Assembly: GCA_012519425.1 (NCBI GenBank)
Contig: JAAYQF010000026.1
Span: 1 to 64,000, forward strand
Length of the DNA stretch: 64,000 nucleotides
Source of the DNA: Bacteroidales bacterium
GTDB taxonomy: Bacteria > Bacteroidota > Bacteroidia > Bacteroidales > Paludibacteraceae
Reading direction: 5' to 3'
A model generated the notes under the pieces. The model was not told where the DNA came from. It did not search any database and saw only the letters and a program-made list of their open reading frames with translations. Of the stretch, positions 8,113 through 17,355 are shown piece after piece. A program made the position numbers and the translations under genes. How positions within the stretch are numbered: position 1 is the first letter of the stretch; the number at the start of each line of letters is the position of its first letter.

Positions 8113-9045
8113 TCAGGAAGAAGAACAGGATTCACCCGGAATATTGAGTTGCAAATTTACAAAATTAATGATCTCTTCCTCATCATCCGGATGAAACCAC
8201 CGAATGTCTTTATCGCTATTAAACCACGTTAATTGACGTTTTGCATACCTACGCGAGTCCTGTTTTACCTTTTGCACCGCTTCCTCCAAACTGCATTTCC
8301 CATCCATATACTCATACAGTTCTTTATAACCTACAGTGTTTAAGGAATTTAAATGTTTGTAAGGATAGTACAACTTAGCTTCTTCAAGCAAACCATCCTG
8401 CATCATCATATCTACCCGTTGATTGATGCGTTCGTACAATTCCGCTCGCGGTCGATTCAATCCGATTTTGATGATGTTGAAATTTCTATCTTTTTGCTTG
8501 CCTATCCTGAGTTCAGAGTAAGTTTTTCCTGTTGTGCTGCAAACTTCCAGGGCACGAAGAATCCGTTTGTGGTTTTGCATATCCACTACTTGTGCATGTT
8601 CGGGATCTAAACGCGTGAGTTCCTGCTGAATATATTCCAGTCCCTTTTCGGCATAGATTTGCTGCCATTTTTTTCGCGTTTGTGCATCAACAGAAGGGAT
8701 ATCGTCGAATCCTTTACATACCGCATCAATATACATCATGGAACCTCCAACGAGCAGTACTACCGGATGTTTCACAAAAAGCCTATCTAATAAAGCAATA
8801 GCATCCAGCTCATATTGTCCTGCACTATAATGATCAAAAATAGAATGAGTTCCAATAAAATAATGCTGAACTTGCGACAACACCTCCGGAGTAGGAGCAG
8901 CCGTTCCTATTTTCAGTTCCTTGTACAACTGACGCGAATCAGAAGAAACAATAGGAGCATTAAAATGATGCGCCAGGTTTATACTGATACTTGTTTTACC
9001 GACCCCCGTCGGACCTAGTAAAACTACTAAAGTAGGATATGGAAT
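8113..9045 (-). CDS. miaA: tRNA dimethylallyltransferase MiaA, start codon unclear
   Basis: MiaA adds a dimethylallyl group to A37 of tRNAs reading U-starting codons. The body is well conserved: SSDSRQLYKELKIGTAAP, DRLF, VLLVGGSMMYIDAV, and a C-terminal SRRYAKRQLTWFNSD. The first in-frame ATG is at 8928, but that would delete the ATP-binding P-loop GPTGVGKT, encoded just upstream in the same frame. The frame is open back to a TAA at 9072-9070 and contains no ATG, GTG or TTG. I give 9045, an ATT codon, because it yields the usual short lead before the P-loop. The alternatives are ATT at 9060, or a single-base frameshift from the ATG at 9082 that overlaps the upstream gene. Confidence 0.8.
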   Translation of the reverse strand: MPYPTLVVLLGPTGVGKTSISINLAHHFNAPIVSSDSRQLYKELKIGTAAPTPEVLSQVQHYFIGTHSIFDHYSAGQYELDAIALLDRLFVKHPVVLLVGGSMMYIDAVCKGFDDIPSVDAQTRKKWQQIYAEKGLEYIQQELTRLDPEHAQVVDMQNHKRILRALEVCSTTGKTYSELRIGKQKDRNFNIIKIGLNRPRAELYERINQRVDMMMQDGLLEEAKLYYPYKHLNSLNTVGYKELYEYMDGKCSLEEAVQKVKQDSRRYAKRQLTWFNSDKDIRWFHPDDEEEIINFVNLQLNIPGESCSSS

Positions 9046-9074
9046 GATATGTTTAGAAATAGAAACGGATTATA

Positions 9075-9620
9075 TTAATCATCAAACATGCCGCTGTCAT
9101 CGAAACTCATATTGTCGAAACCTTCATCTTCCAACTCGGTTAAATCAAAATGTTCGTCACCGTAAAAATTTTCGTCAACATTGACATTCACACCTGCAAT
9201 TAATTCTTCGTCAACAATCGTTTGAGCAGGTGCTTCTCCTTTCGATAAAATGCATTCCGGCTTATCCATCCTAATACCCGGAAGAATTTCTGAAAGTTCC
9301 ATATAAAATGCTCTCTCATTCAGTAAATCAAACACATAAATCAATTTTTGTTTCTCGTCGGAAATTAAATCCTCCAATTTGGTATCTTCCATGACGAAAT
9401 TATCATATTCGGAATCGGTGTACATTTCTATCAAAGTAATTTCTTGCTCTTTTCCCCAATCATCACCACATAAAAAGAAACTGGTCAATAAATTCTTTTC
9501 ATACTTCATTGAATCAAGTATTGCATGATGCAGGTCCAAAAATGTAGCTTCAGAGTCAATGGAAATTACGCGAACAAAGTTATCTACCTCATCAGATAAA
9601 ATAGTAAATTTAAAAACCAT
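9075..9620 (-). CDS. Acidic PRiA4-ORF3-like (IS1096 TnpR-like) protein
   Basis: The 181-residue protein begins MVFKFTILSDEVDNFVRVIS and contains ATFLDLHHAILDSM and a central YVFDLLNERAFYMEL. This pattern is that of the PRiA4 ORF-3 / TnpR-like family (PF07929), common as a chromosomal gene in Bacteroidales. The C-terminal 45 residues are extremely acidic (DVDENFYGDE, FDNMSFDDSGMFDD). No transposase is nearby, so the family's mobile-element name is probably irrelevant. It sits between dnaA and miaA; its stop overlaps an out-of-frame ATG that may have been the original miaA start. Function unknown. Confidence 0.72.
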   Translation of the reverse strand: MVFKFTILSDEVDNFVRVISIDSEATFLDLHHAILDSMKYEKNLLTSFFLCGDDWGKEQEITLIEMYTDSEYDNFVMEDTKLEDLISDEKQKLIYVFDLLNERAFYMELSEILPGIRMDKPECILSKGEAPAQTIVDEELIAGVNVNVDENFYGDEHFDLTELEDEGFDNMSFDDSGMFDD

Positions 9621-9765
9621 AGTATTTTCATAAATTTAATTTGGACGTAAAAATAGTCATTTCCTGTAAGAAACTCATCATAAACCCCAATAAAATATTA
9701 AAAAAATGAGGTTGTCTATTTTCACAGCAACCCCATCTATCACATTTACAAACAACTGAAACTGT

Positions 9766-11157
9766 CTACTCTTTCAATCTTTCTTCGATTTCCTTGACAT
9801 TCTCTCTGAAGCTTTTGTCAAATTCCATCAAATCACTTACAATTTTACATGCATGCAAAACCGTTGCGTGGTCTCTTTGTCCTATCAGGTTGCCGATGGA
9901 TGCCAATGAATTATTAGTCATTTGCTTAGAGAGATACATAGCAATTTGCCGTGCCTGTACCAACTCACGTTTTCTACTTCTGGTTGATATGGCGTCAACT
10001 GTTAACGAAAAATACTCACATACGGTATCGCGAATTCTTTCAACGGTTTGAACTTTTGGAGTGATGTCAACAATTCTGCTCACCACCTTTTCGGTCAGTT
10101 CCAAATCAATGGGTTGATTTGCCAATGTTGAATGTGCCAGCAAAGAAACCAATGTGCCTTCCAAATCTCTGACATTATCTGTCACGTAACGTGCGATATA
10201 ATCTATTACCTCTTCTGAGATTTCAAGCCCGTCCCGATAAATTTTATCTTCGAGGATAGCCTTTCTTAATTCAAAATCAGGCTTTTCAATTTCAGCAGAA
10301 AGGCCCCATTTAAAGCGGGTGAGTAATCTCTGCTCTAAGCCAACCAGCACCAAAGGTGAACGATCAGAGGTTAATACGAGTTGTTTACCCGTTTGATGCA
10401 AATGATTGAACAAATGAAAGAATGTATTCTGAGTAGCCGTTTTTCCTGCAAACTCCTGAATATCATCTACAATCAACACATCAATGGTTTGATAAAAATT
10501 CAGGAAGTCATTAACGGAATTGCTTCTTACAGCATCGGTATATTGAATTTGGAAAGTATTCGAAGATACATATAACACACGCTTTTCGGGATAAAGCTGT
10601 TTGGTCATTACCCCAATTGCGTTTGCCAAGTGCGTTTTACCAACACCCGACTGTCCATACACAAATAAAGGATTAAAAACGGTCTTCCCGGGCTCGTTGG
10701 CAATGCTGATTCCGGCAGTGCGAGCCAATTTATTGCTCTTTCCTTCTATCAAATTATTAAAATTGTAAGATGGATTCAGCTGGGGGTCTATTTCCGGAAG
10801 CTTGGGCCTGTGGTATGGACTGATATAATTGGAAGTGTTGACTGACGGTTTTGACTTTTCCATCCCGCCTTCACTGGGAATACGGGTGCCCGTTCCGGAT
10901 GCCTGATCTATCAAAACCCTGTATTCCAAACGGGTTCCGTTCCCAACCACTCTGTACAGGGTCATGCGTAATAAGTCAATGTACTTCTCCTCAATGTATT
11001 CAACAAAAAACTGACTGGGTACCTGAAGTACAAATACCTGATTTTCGTATTGTAAAGGTATAATAGGAGCAAACCAAGTATTGTACGACGTTTCGCTGAT
11101 ATTATCCTTAATAATCTCAAGACACCGATTCCACAATTTTTCAGGTAAAATAGACAT
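9766..11157 (-). CDS. dnaA: Chromosomal replication initiator DnaA
   Basis: The 463-residue protein has all DnaA domains: N-terminal domain I (residues 1-80), a short linker, AAA+ domain III with Walker A GQSGVGKT (168-175) and Walker B VLIVDDIQ, and C-terminal domain IV with SIGNLIGQRDHATVLHA, the DNA-binding signature. It melts the origin and loads helicase. dnaN is not next to it, consistent with the scattered arrangement in Bacteroidota. The 540 bases upstream show no clear DnaA box cluster. Confidence 0.97.
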   Translation of the reverse strand: MSILPEKLWNRCLEIIKDNISETSYNTWFAPIIPLQYENQVFVLQVPSQFFVEYIEEKYIDLLRMTLYRVVGNGTRLEYRVLIDQASGTGTRIPSEGGMEKSKPSVNTSNYISPYHRPKLPEIDPQLNPSYNFNNLIEGKSNKLARTAGISIANEPGKTVFNPLFVYGQSGVGKTHLANAIGVMTKQLYPEKRVLYVSSNTFQIQYTDAVRSNSVNDFLNFYQTIDVLIVDDIQEFAGKTATQNTFFHLFNHLHQTGKQLVLTSDRSPLVLVGLEQRLLTRFKWGLSAEIEKPDFELRKAILEDKIYRDGLEISEEVIDYIARYVTDNVRDLEGTLVSLLAHSTLANQPIDLELTEKVVSRIVDITPKVQTVERIRDTVCEYFSLTVDAISTRSRKRELVQARQIAMYLSKQMTNNSLASIGNLIGQRDHATVLHACKIVSDLMEFDKSFRENVKEIEERLKE

Positions 11158-11693
11158 TAGTACAAGTACGCAATAGAAAAAATAAAATGAGTATTAAAAT
11201 TTTAAAAAAACGTGTGCATTTTGGATGCATGTGACTTCTTCTTTTTGGAAAGAAGGGATACAAATTTCAGAAAGATTTTTCAAAAAACAAAACGGAAATT
11301 TATTTAGGTTTTTTTTACTTTTTGCACCGCCTTAATTATCAAGTGCTTAAAAAGCAACACTGGAAATCAAGCACTTACACACAAATAACATTAAAAATAA
11401 TTGACTATAAGCAAATTAACAATTTGATGTTTTTTTTATGATTTGCTATTTGATTTGATGCATAAGTACTGATTTATCAATCATTCATAAAGGAAAAAAC
11501 TGTAAACAGAAATTAAAACAAAAGTCAAGGTTATTTAGAATAATTATAAATTAGCTTTATGAATTTTGATATGTTTTTAAATCTCACTTGACAATTTTCT
11601 GATGATTGAACTTTCATGTCTGCGAACATTCCATCAACAACGTAAAAAAACAAGATTGCAGGAAGTTTTTGCCAAGGGAATTACTGTATCTTT
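11158..11693. other. AT-rich non-coding region upstream of dnaA
   Basis: About 535 bases with no credible gene. It contains an inverted repeat AAGTGCTT (11341-11348) / AAGCACTT (11369-11376) and several T- and A-runs. No match to the DnaA box TTATCCACA was found on either strand by eye, only partial TTATCAA strings at 11337 and 11472. It probably holds the dnaA promoter and leader; an origin is not supported. Confidence 0.5.
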
Positions 11694-12608
11694 CTATTTG
11701 TTTTTGGAGCCAAACAGTGAAAAATGGACATATCTTTTCGGACTTTGCCTCAGGTCAATCAACAACTCATCTGCACTGTTCGACACATTCACCAAATTCA
11801 TATATAAATTTTTGTCATTTAGAAGCAGTCCCAAGCTTCCCTCCGAATCATTTACTTTGCACGTGATTTGATTCAAATCTTTGATGGTCACATCAACCTG
11901 ATCCATGGTGGCCGCAAAATCAATTTGTTTTAAATTTCCACTAATAGCCGTAAAATCATCCGTTAACACATGTACATTATGAATCACCTTCGGAATGTCA
12001 TTTTGCACAATTTTTTTGAGTGAAGAGGAACTTTCAACCAAGTCAGCTGTTGTTCTTTCAATAGATTTTAAACTATTCTGTACACTTTCATCCTCAACGA
12101 GTGTGCGAACCGACAACAGCAAAGAATCCGCCTGTGCCGCAATATCCTGAATTCTCGGCAATAAATCTGTCGAAAGTTGATCGAAAAGCCCGACTGCAAT
12201 CTGTGATGGAAGTGTGTCTCCTGAAAGATGGAACGATTCCGTATTCTGTGTAAATAATAGTTGAATGGCTTTTCCACCCATCAAACCATCATCATAAAGT
12301 TCAATGACAGAATTTTTAGGAATACGAATGTTTTTGTCAACTGAAATCTTTACCATAAATGAATTTTCTTGCAGAAAATCATAATTGATACTTTCCACTT
12401 GTCCAACTTTATATCCTTTTATAAAAACCGGTGAAGAGGGTACCAGACCATCCAATTTTGAAAAATTAGTATGATAGTAGTGAACAGGTTTGAAAATATC
12501 GACACCCTTGAGAAAATTCAGTCCGAAATACAGAACAAATATCGCCACAACGGCGAGTATTCCGACACGTACCTCTCTAGACAATTTAAATTTTTTCATA
12601 CTTTTCAT
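11694..12608 (-). CDS. MlaD/Mce-domain lipid-transport protein
   Basis: From the chosen start (MKSMKKFKLSREVRVGIL) the protein is about 305 residues. It has one N-terminal membrane anchor (GILAVVAIFVLYFGLNFLKG), then a single Mce domain (GLVPSSPVFIKGYKVGQVES) and a long helical tail. This is the plan of MlaD-like substrate-binding subunits that carry lipids between the membranes. The open frame extends upstream to 12683, but that would run into the amidase gene; ATG at 12608 lies 4 bases after the amidase stop and gives a normal anchor. The short coupling suggests amidase and Mce protein are one transcript. Confidence 0.85.
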   Translation of the reverse strand: MKSMKKFKLSREVRVGILAVVAIFVLYFGLNFLKGVDIFKPVHYYHTNFSKLDGLVPSSPVFIKGYKVGQVESINYDFLQENSFMVKISVDKNIRIPKNSVIELYDDGLMGGKAIQLLFTQNTESFHLSGDTLPSQIAVGLFDQLSTDLLPRIQDIAAQADSLLLSVRTLVEDESVQNSLKSIERTTADLVESSSSLKKIVQNDIPKVIHNVHVLTDDFTAISGNLKQIDFAATMDQVDVTIKDLNQITCKVNDSEGSLGLLLNDKNLYMNLVNVSNSADELLIDLRQSPKRYVHFSLFGSKNK

Positions 12609-12612
12609 TTTT

Positions 12613-13815
12613 TTATTTCGCAATCTTTCGAGCCTCATTGACCGAAATCTTTTTATCTCCCAGAAAAGCAACAATAAATGCATCCGGAAATCTTTTTTTC
12701 AACTCAACCCGAAGTTTGTCAATATCTTCGTACTTTGAAGAAGCACCAACTGTATATTTATAGTATCCGCCTTCCCTGTAACAACTCAGTTCTTTTAATC
12801 CTTTAAAATTTACATTTGTCGGACTCAATTCTTTTGTTGAGGCCGTAATCTGTAACTTAAACACAGGCTTTTGTTCAACAGTAATAATGTCATCATCTTC
12901 TTCCAGAACAAGCGTAGTAGTCGCTTCAACAACGACGGGCTGGTCAACAGAAGCCGAAGAAGAGCCTGACTGCTGTGTAGCGTCATGTATGGCGTCATTA
13001 TTTACATAACCCAATTTTTTATCGTGGCTGTTTTTGTACTTCACAAAAGCTGAATAGATTGCCTGTGCCATTTCACGCTGTCCGTTAGTACTCGCCAAGT
13101 AAAGTTCTTCATTGTAGTTTGAAATAAAACCCAATTCGATCAATACACTGGAACAGGCAGAACGGTGCAGTACCCAGAATCCTGCTTGCCTCACTCCTCT
13201 GTCGAACCTTTTAGCGGATCCGACAAGTTGGTTTTGCACATGCGTTGCAAAGGTAATGCTGTTGTCTAAATAAGCATCCATCATAAATTCAAACATGATG
13301 TACGAATCTATGGAGTTAGGATCAAACCCTAAATACTTCGTCTGATAATCATCCTCCAAGAGGATAACCGCGTTTTCAGCCATTGCCACGTCCAGGTTGG
13401 CCTGCGTTTTAGCCAACCCTAAGGTATAAGTCTCAGCCCCATATGCTGTTTTGTTTTTAGCGGCATTCACATGTATCGAAATAAACAAGTCAGCGTGGTT
13501 ATTATTGGCAATAACAGCCCGTTGCTCAAGAGGTACAAAAACATCCGTTTTACGGGTATAAACAACTTTAACGTTTTTCATGTTTTTTTGAACAAGTTCG
13601 CCCAACATCCTGGTTACTGAAAGTGTAATATCTTTTTCTTTAGATATCCTGCCCACCGCACCCGGGTCTTTTCCACCATGTCCGGCATCTAAAACCAACA
13701 CAAAATCTTTGTCTTGCGAATACGTTAAAATTGGAAAAAACAGAAGAAGAACGTGCAACAAGCAAACAAAATACTTCATCGGACGATTGAATCCCATATG
13801 CTTAAAATGAAACAT
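12613..13815 (-). CDS. N-acetylmuramoyl-L-alanine amidase (Amidase_3) with SPOR-like end
   Basis: The protein has a signal peptide (MKYFVCLLHVLLLFFPILTY). The zinc amidase domain follows: VLDAGHGGKDPGAVG supplies the first His, SIHVNAA the next, and SVLIELGFISN the catalytic Glu. It cuts the bond between MurNAc and L-Ala in peptidoglycan. The last 75 residues (FKLQITASTKELSPTN to KRFPDAFIVAF) resemble a SPOR-type peptidoglycan-binding fold. ATG at 13779 would start exactly at the signal peptide; 13815 is the longest option and adds a short hydrophilic lead. The Mce gene follows immediately. Confidence 0.9.
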   Translation of the reverse strand: MFHFKHMGFNRPMKYFVCLLHVLLLFFPILTYSQDKDFVLVLDAGHGGKDPGAVGRISKEKDITLSVTRMLGELVQKNMKNVKVVYTRKTDVFVPLEQRAVIANNNHADLFISIHVNAAKNKTAYGAETYTLGLAKTQANLDVAMAENAVILLEDDYQTKYLGFDPNSIDSYIMFEFMMDAYLDNSITFATHVQNQLVGSAKRFDRGVRQAGFWVLHRSACSSVLIELGFISNYNEELYLASTNGQREMAQAIYSAFVKYKNSHDKKLGYVNNDAIHDATQQSGSSSASVDQPVVVEATTTLVLEEDDDIITVEQKPVFKLQITASTKELSPTNVNFKGLKELSCYREGGYYKYTVGASSKYEDIDKLRVELKKRFPDAFIVAFLGDKKISVNEARKIAK

Positions 13816-13831
13816 TTTCAGTTGAATGTTG

Positions 13832-13839
13832 CAAAATTA
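13832..13839 (-). promoter_or_regulatory. -7 box upstream of the amidase gene
   Basis: TAATTTTG on the minus strand lies 16 bases before the ATG at 13815 and 52 before the ATG at 13779. No -33 TTTG is visible at the right distance. If used, it would favour the 13779 start. Confidence 0.35.
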
Positions 13840-13932
13840 CAATTTAATCCCGTTTAAGCTGTATAAATAGCAGTAAATTTTCCAATTTATGATAAAAAAA
13901 CGTTATTTAATCGTATCACGCTATTATTTTAC

Positions 13933-13940
13933 TAATTTTG
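13933..13940 (+). promoter_or_regulatory. -7 box upstream of lptD
   Basis: TAATTTTG matches the Bacteroidota -7 consensus and ends 30 bases before the ATG at 13971. Transcription from here would begin after the possible TTG at 13938, which supports the later start. Confidence 0.4.
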
Positions 13941-13970
13941 CAGTTAAATTCATATATCGGTTTGTGTCGA

Positions 13971-16697
13971 ATGGTTAATTGTAAAGTGCTGATTTCTACT
14001 TTTATCAGGACGAGCATTGTACTTTTCTGTATGATGGCGTTTCTTTTTTCAGCACAAGCTCAAAGGAGGGTACAAGCCAGTGAGGGCACACGCCTGCCCA
14101 CCATGGAAACGCCTACTGCAGCAGCACAACCAAAAGACACTGCCAAAACCTCCTCTACCGGCAAATCAGATAAAATTGAAGATATCATACAATATCGCGC
14201 CAACGATTCAATTATATTATTGGGCAATGGTACCGCTTTTCTGTACGGAGACACGGAAATCAATTACCAATCCATCAATTTAAAAGCTGACTTTGTAAAA
14301 GTAAAAATTGACAGTAGTCTGATACACGCGCTCGGAACCGAAAGTGAAAGCGGAGAAATGATTGGCGAACCTGTCTTTAGCGAAGGAGAAGATTCCTACA
14401 ACTCCAAAGAATTACGATATAATCTCCGGACAAAAAAAGGATACATTCGTCATGTGGTCACTCAAGAAGGCGAAGGATATATCATCAGCGAGGACACCAA
14501 AAAATCGCCGGATAATATCTTCAGCATCAAGGGAGGTAAATACACCACCTGTGACAGTCACGAAAACCCGCACTTTTACTTAAGCATCTCAAAAGGTAAA
14601 ATTAAGCCGGGAGCATATATTGTAACCGGACCTGCCCATCTGGTTGTAGAAGACGTACCCTTGCCCATCGCCTTACCCTTCGGCTTTTTCCCGTTCACCG
14701 ACAAGTATTCTTCCGGAGTATTGATGCCGAGCTATACAGATGAAATGACACGGGGGTTTGGCTTAACAAATGGAGGCTATTATTTTGCCATCAGTGATTA
14801 TATGGACCTGGAAATGAAGGGCGATATTTACACAAAAGGTACCTGGGCTTTGTCAGGCACCACTAATTACGTAAAAAAGTACAAATTTAGGGGTAGTTTG
14901 GGTATCAGTTATCGAGAGGACGTGACCGGTGAAAAGGGTCTGCCAGATTACAATAAGGCTAACAACATGAGTATCAGATGGTCCCATTCGCAAGACCAGA
15001 AAGCAAATCCCAACTTCACTTTTTCTTCCAGTGTCAATTTTGCCACCAGTGGCTATAACAAGAGCAATGTAAACGCTTATTATCGTCCGGAGTTAAATTC
15101 AGAGAACACCAAAAGTTCAAGCATCACCTTTACCAAACGTTTTGCCAGGCTCCCCTCTTTCAGCCTTTCGGGAGGCATCAATGTGAGTCAGCGCACCAAA
15201 GACTCAACCATCAATATGAGTTTACCTAACTTAAATATTTCGTACAGTCGTTTTTACCCTTTAAAAAGAAAAAATCCGGTTGGCAAAGAACGTTGGTATG
15301 AAAAAATTTCGATGTCATATTCCGGAGCTTTTGCCAACAGTATTCAAACCAAGGAGAATCAATTACTAAGCTCGTCTTTTACGAGAGACTGGAGAAATGG
15401 CATGAAGCACACCATTCCCATATCAGCAAGTTTTAATATACTCAAACACATCAACATTTCTCCATCTTTCAACTATACGGAAAGATGGTATCTCCGCTCC
15501 GTCAAGCAATCCTGGGATGAGGATGCAAATCGTGTATTAAATGATACCACCGATGGGTTCTATCGTGTATTTGATTTTAATACGGGCATTTCGGCTTCAA
15601 CAAAATTGTATGGATTTTTTATACCCATCCGCTCAATTTTCGGTGATAAAGTGGACAGAATCCGCCACGTACTCACGCCTAGCATCGGGTTTAGTTACAA
15701 ACCCGATTTCGGAGATCCGAGGTGGGGATATTATGACACTTACATGAAGGGCGACAATGCAGTAATATACTCTAAATTTGCAGGTTCGCTTCACGGCACT
15801 CCAAGCAGAGGCACATCTGGCAGCATCAACTTCTCTTTGGGCAACAACATAGAAATGAAACTGCGTAACGACAAAGACACCACCGGAAAAGTACCTTTCA
15901 AGAAAATCAGTATCATAGACAATTTAAGCGCATCGGGAAGCTACAATTTAGCCGCCGACTCCATGCGATGGTCTATGTTTTCTTCAAGCATACGCCTGAA
16001 ATTACCCAACAACTACTCCTTGAGTTTGAGTGCCAGTTTTGACCCGTATATGTTTGCTCTCAACAGCGCCGGCAATCCCGTCAGGGTCAATCAACTAAGG
16101 TGGAATCACGGGAAATTCCCCAGGTTTCAGGGTACGAGCACTTCTTATAGCTACACTTTCAATAATGAAACTTTTAATAAACTGTTTAACAGAAAAAAGA
16201 AGCAAGAAACACCACCTGACACGGAAAACGAACAATCACCGGATGATGTGGAAAATCCGGATGTTCAACCAGGTGGCAAACAAACATCCAAACAAACCGG
16301 ATTAGCTAGTGAAGATGGTTACACAAAAATATCCATCCCGTGGAGTTTGTCCATCAACTATTCGGTTCGTTTCGGAAATACAAATGTTTTTAACAAGGAG
16401 AAGATGGAATACGAAATGGATTTTATGCACAATTTTAGTCTGAATGGAAGTATTTCGCTGACTCCTCATTGGCAGATAAGCGGCAATTCTTCTTATGATT
16501 TTAAAGCAAAACAATTTACCTACACCAGTATTTCCGTCAGAAGAGACTTGCACTGTTGGAATATGTCGGCCAATATCGTACCTTTCGGGGTTTATAAGTC
16601 ATACAACTTTCACATCGGCGTAAATGCAAGTATGCTGTCTGATTTGAAATATGATAAAAGAAGTGAATACGGAGTGAACAAGATAACCTGGTATTAG
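13971..16697 (+). CDS. lptD: LptD-like LPS-assembly outer-membrane protein
   Basis: From ATG 13971 the protein is about 908 residues and starts with a clear signal peptide (VLFCMMAFLFSAQAQ). Residues 45-220 form the OstA-like jelly-roll (IILLGNGTAFLYGDTEINYQ, then LVVEDVPLPIALPFGFFPF). The rest alternates short beta strands, typical of a large barrel, and ends in a terminal strand at ITWY. LptD inserts lipopolysaccharide into the outer leaflet. A proline-, glutamine- and acid-rich insert (about 760-790) interrupts the barrel. The open frame could start at TTG 13938, but the signal peptide and promoter fit 13971. Confidence 0.82.
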   Translation: MVNCKVLISTFIRTSIVLFCMMAFLFSAQAQRRVQASEGTRLPTMETPTAAAQPKDTAKTSSTGKSDKIEDIIQYRANDSIILLGNGTAFLYGDTEINYQSINLKADFVKVKIDSSLIHALGTESESGEMIGEPVFSEGEDSYNSKELRYNLRTKKGYIRHVVTQEGEGYIISEDTKKSPDNIFSIKGGKYTTCDSHENPHFYLSISKGKIKPGAYIVTGPAHLVVEDVPLPIALPFGFFPFTDKYSSGVLMPSYTDEMTRGFGLTNGGYYFAISDYMDLEMKGDIYTKGTWALSGTTNYVKKYKFRGSLGISYREDVTGEKGLPDYNKANNMSIRWSHSQDQKANPNFTFSSSVNFATSGYNKSNVNAYYRPELNSENTKSSSITFTKRFARLPSFSLSGGINVSQRTKDSTINMSLPNLNISYSRFYPLKRKNPVGKERWYEKISMSYSGAFANSIQTKENQLLSSSFTRDWRNGMKHTIPISASFNILKHINISPSFNYTERWYLRSVKQSWDEDANRVLNDTTDGFYRVFDFNTGISASTKLYGFFIPIRSIFGDKVDRIRHVLTPSIGFSYKPDFGDPRWGYYDTYMKGDNAVIYSKFAGSLHGTPSRGTSGSINFSLGNNIEMKLRNDKDTTGKVPFKKISIIDNLSASGSYNLAADSMRWSMFSSSIRLKLPNNYSLSLSASFDPYMFALNSAGNPVRVNQLRWNHGKFPRFQGTSTSYSYTFNNETFNKLFNRKKKQETPPDTENEQSPDDVENPDVQPGGKQTSKQTGLASEDGYTKISIPWSLSINYSVRFGNTNVFNKEKMEYEMDFMHNFSLNGSISLTPHWQISGNSSYDFKAKQFTYTSISVRRDLHCWNMSANIVPFGVYKSYNFHIGVNASMLSDLKYDKRSEYGVNKITWY

Positions 16698-16768
16698 TGA
16701 GTTCCGAGGTAGCGGGGTCTATTATGAATTTAAAGTACATACATTTATAAACAATTTTATTCAAAAAA

Positions 16769-17329
16769 ATGAAAATTTCAACAAACAAATTTGTATCCAC
16801 TGAATATGAGTTATTCGTTGACGGACAAAACGAGGGTGAATTAGAACTCATGGAAAGGGCGACTAAAGAACAGCCCATGTGTTTTGTATTTGGCATTGGC
16901 ATGATGCTGCAAAAATTCGAAGAAAATCTTATTGGTTTGGAAGCCGGCAGCAAGTATGAATTCACCATAGATGTTGATGATGCCTATGGAGAATATTTGG
17001 AAGAAAACATCATTGATCTGGATCGTTCTGTTTTCGAAATCAATGGAAAACTGGATGATGAAGTAATATTTGCGGGGAATATTGTACCTTTGATGGATTC
17101 TGAAGGTAACAGACTGAATGCGCAAATTTTAGATGTAAACAATGAATATGTAAAAGTAGATTTGAATCATCCTTTAGCTGGTGAAACCTTGCATTTCAAG
17201 GGAAAAATCCTTGAAGTCCGTGATTCAACAGAACAAGATTTGAATAAATTTCTAGGTTGTAGTGGATGTAGTGATTGTGGGGATGATTGCAATTCAGAGC
17301 ATCATTCACACAATTGCGGATGCAAATAA
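16769..17329 (+). CDS. SlyD-like FKBP-type peptidyl-prolyl isomerase
   Basis: The 186-residue protein has the SlyD layout. There is a split FKBP domain ([22 protein letters not shown] and [18 protein letters not shown]) around an insert-in-flap chaperone domain (about 75-120), then a Cys/His tail from residue 163 with CSGC, CGDDC and HHSHNCGC. In SlyD, such tails bind nickel or zinc. The enzyme speeds proline isomerisation and protects folding chains in the cytoplasm. It lies between lptD and aroC with no obvious functional link. Confidence 0.88.
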   Translation: MKISTNKFVSTEYELFVDGQNEGELELMERATKEQPMCFVFGIGMMLQKFEENLIGLEAGSKYEFTIDVDDAYGEYLEENIIDLDRSVFEINGKLDDEVIFAGNIVPLMDSEGNRLNAQILDVNNEYVKVDLNHPLAGETLHFKGKILEVRDSTEQDLNKFLGCSGCSDCGDDCNSEHHSHNCGCK

Positions 17330-17355
17330 AACCATTTTCTCGTCAACAATCAATT

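Noticed and set aside
11158-11693. Replication origin next to dnaA
   Set aside because: The region is AT-rich, but no DnaA-box cluster was found, and in Bacteroidota the origin is often not beside dnaA.
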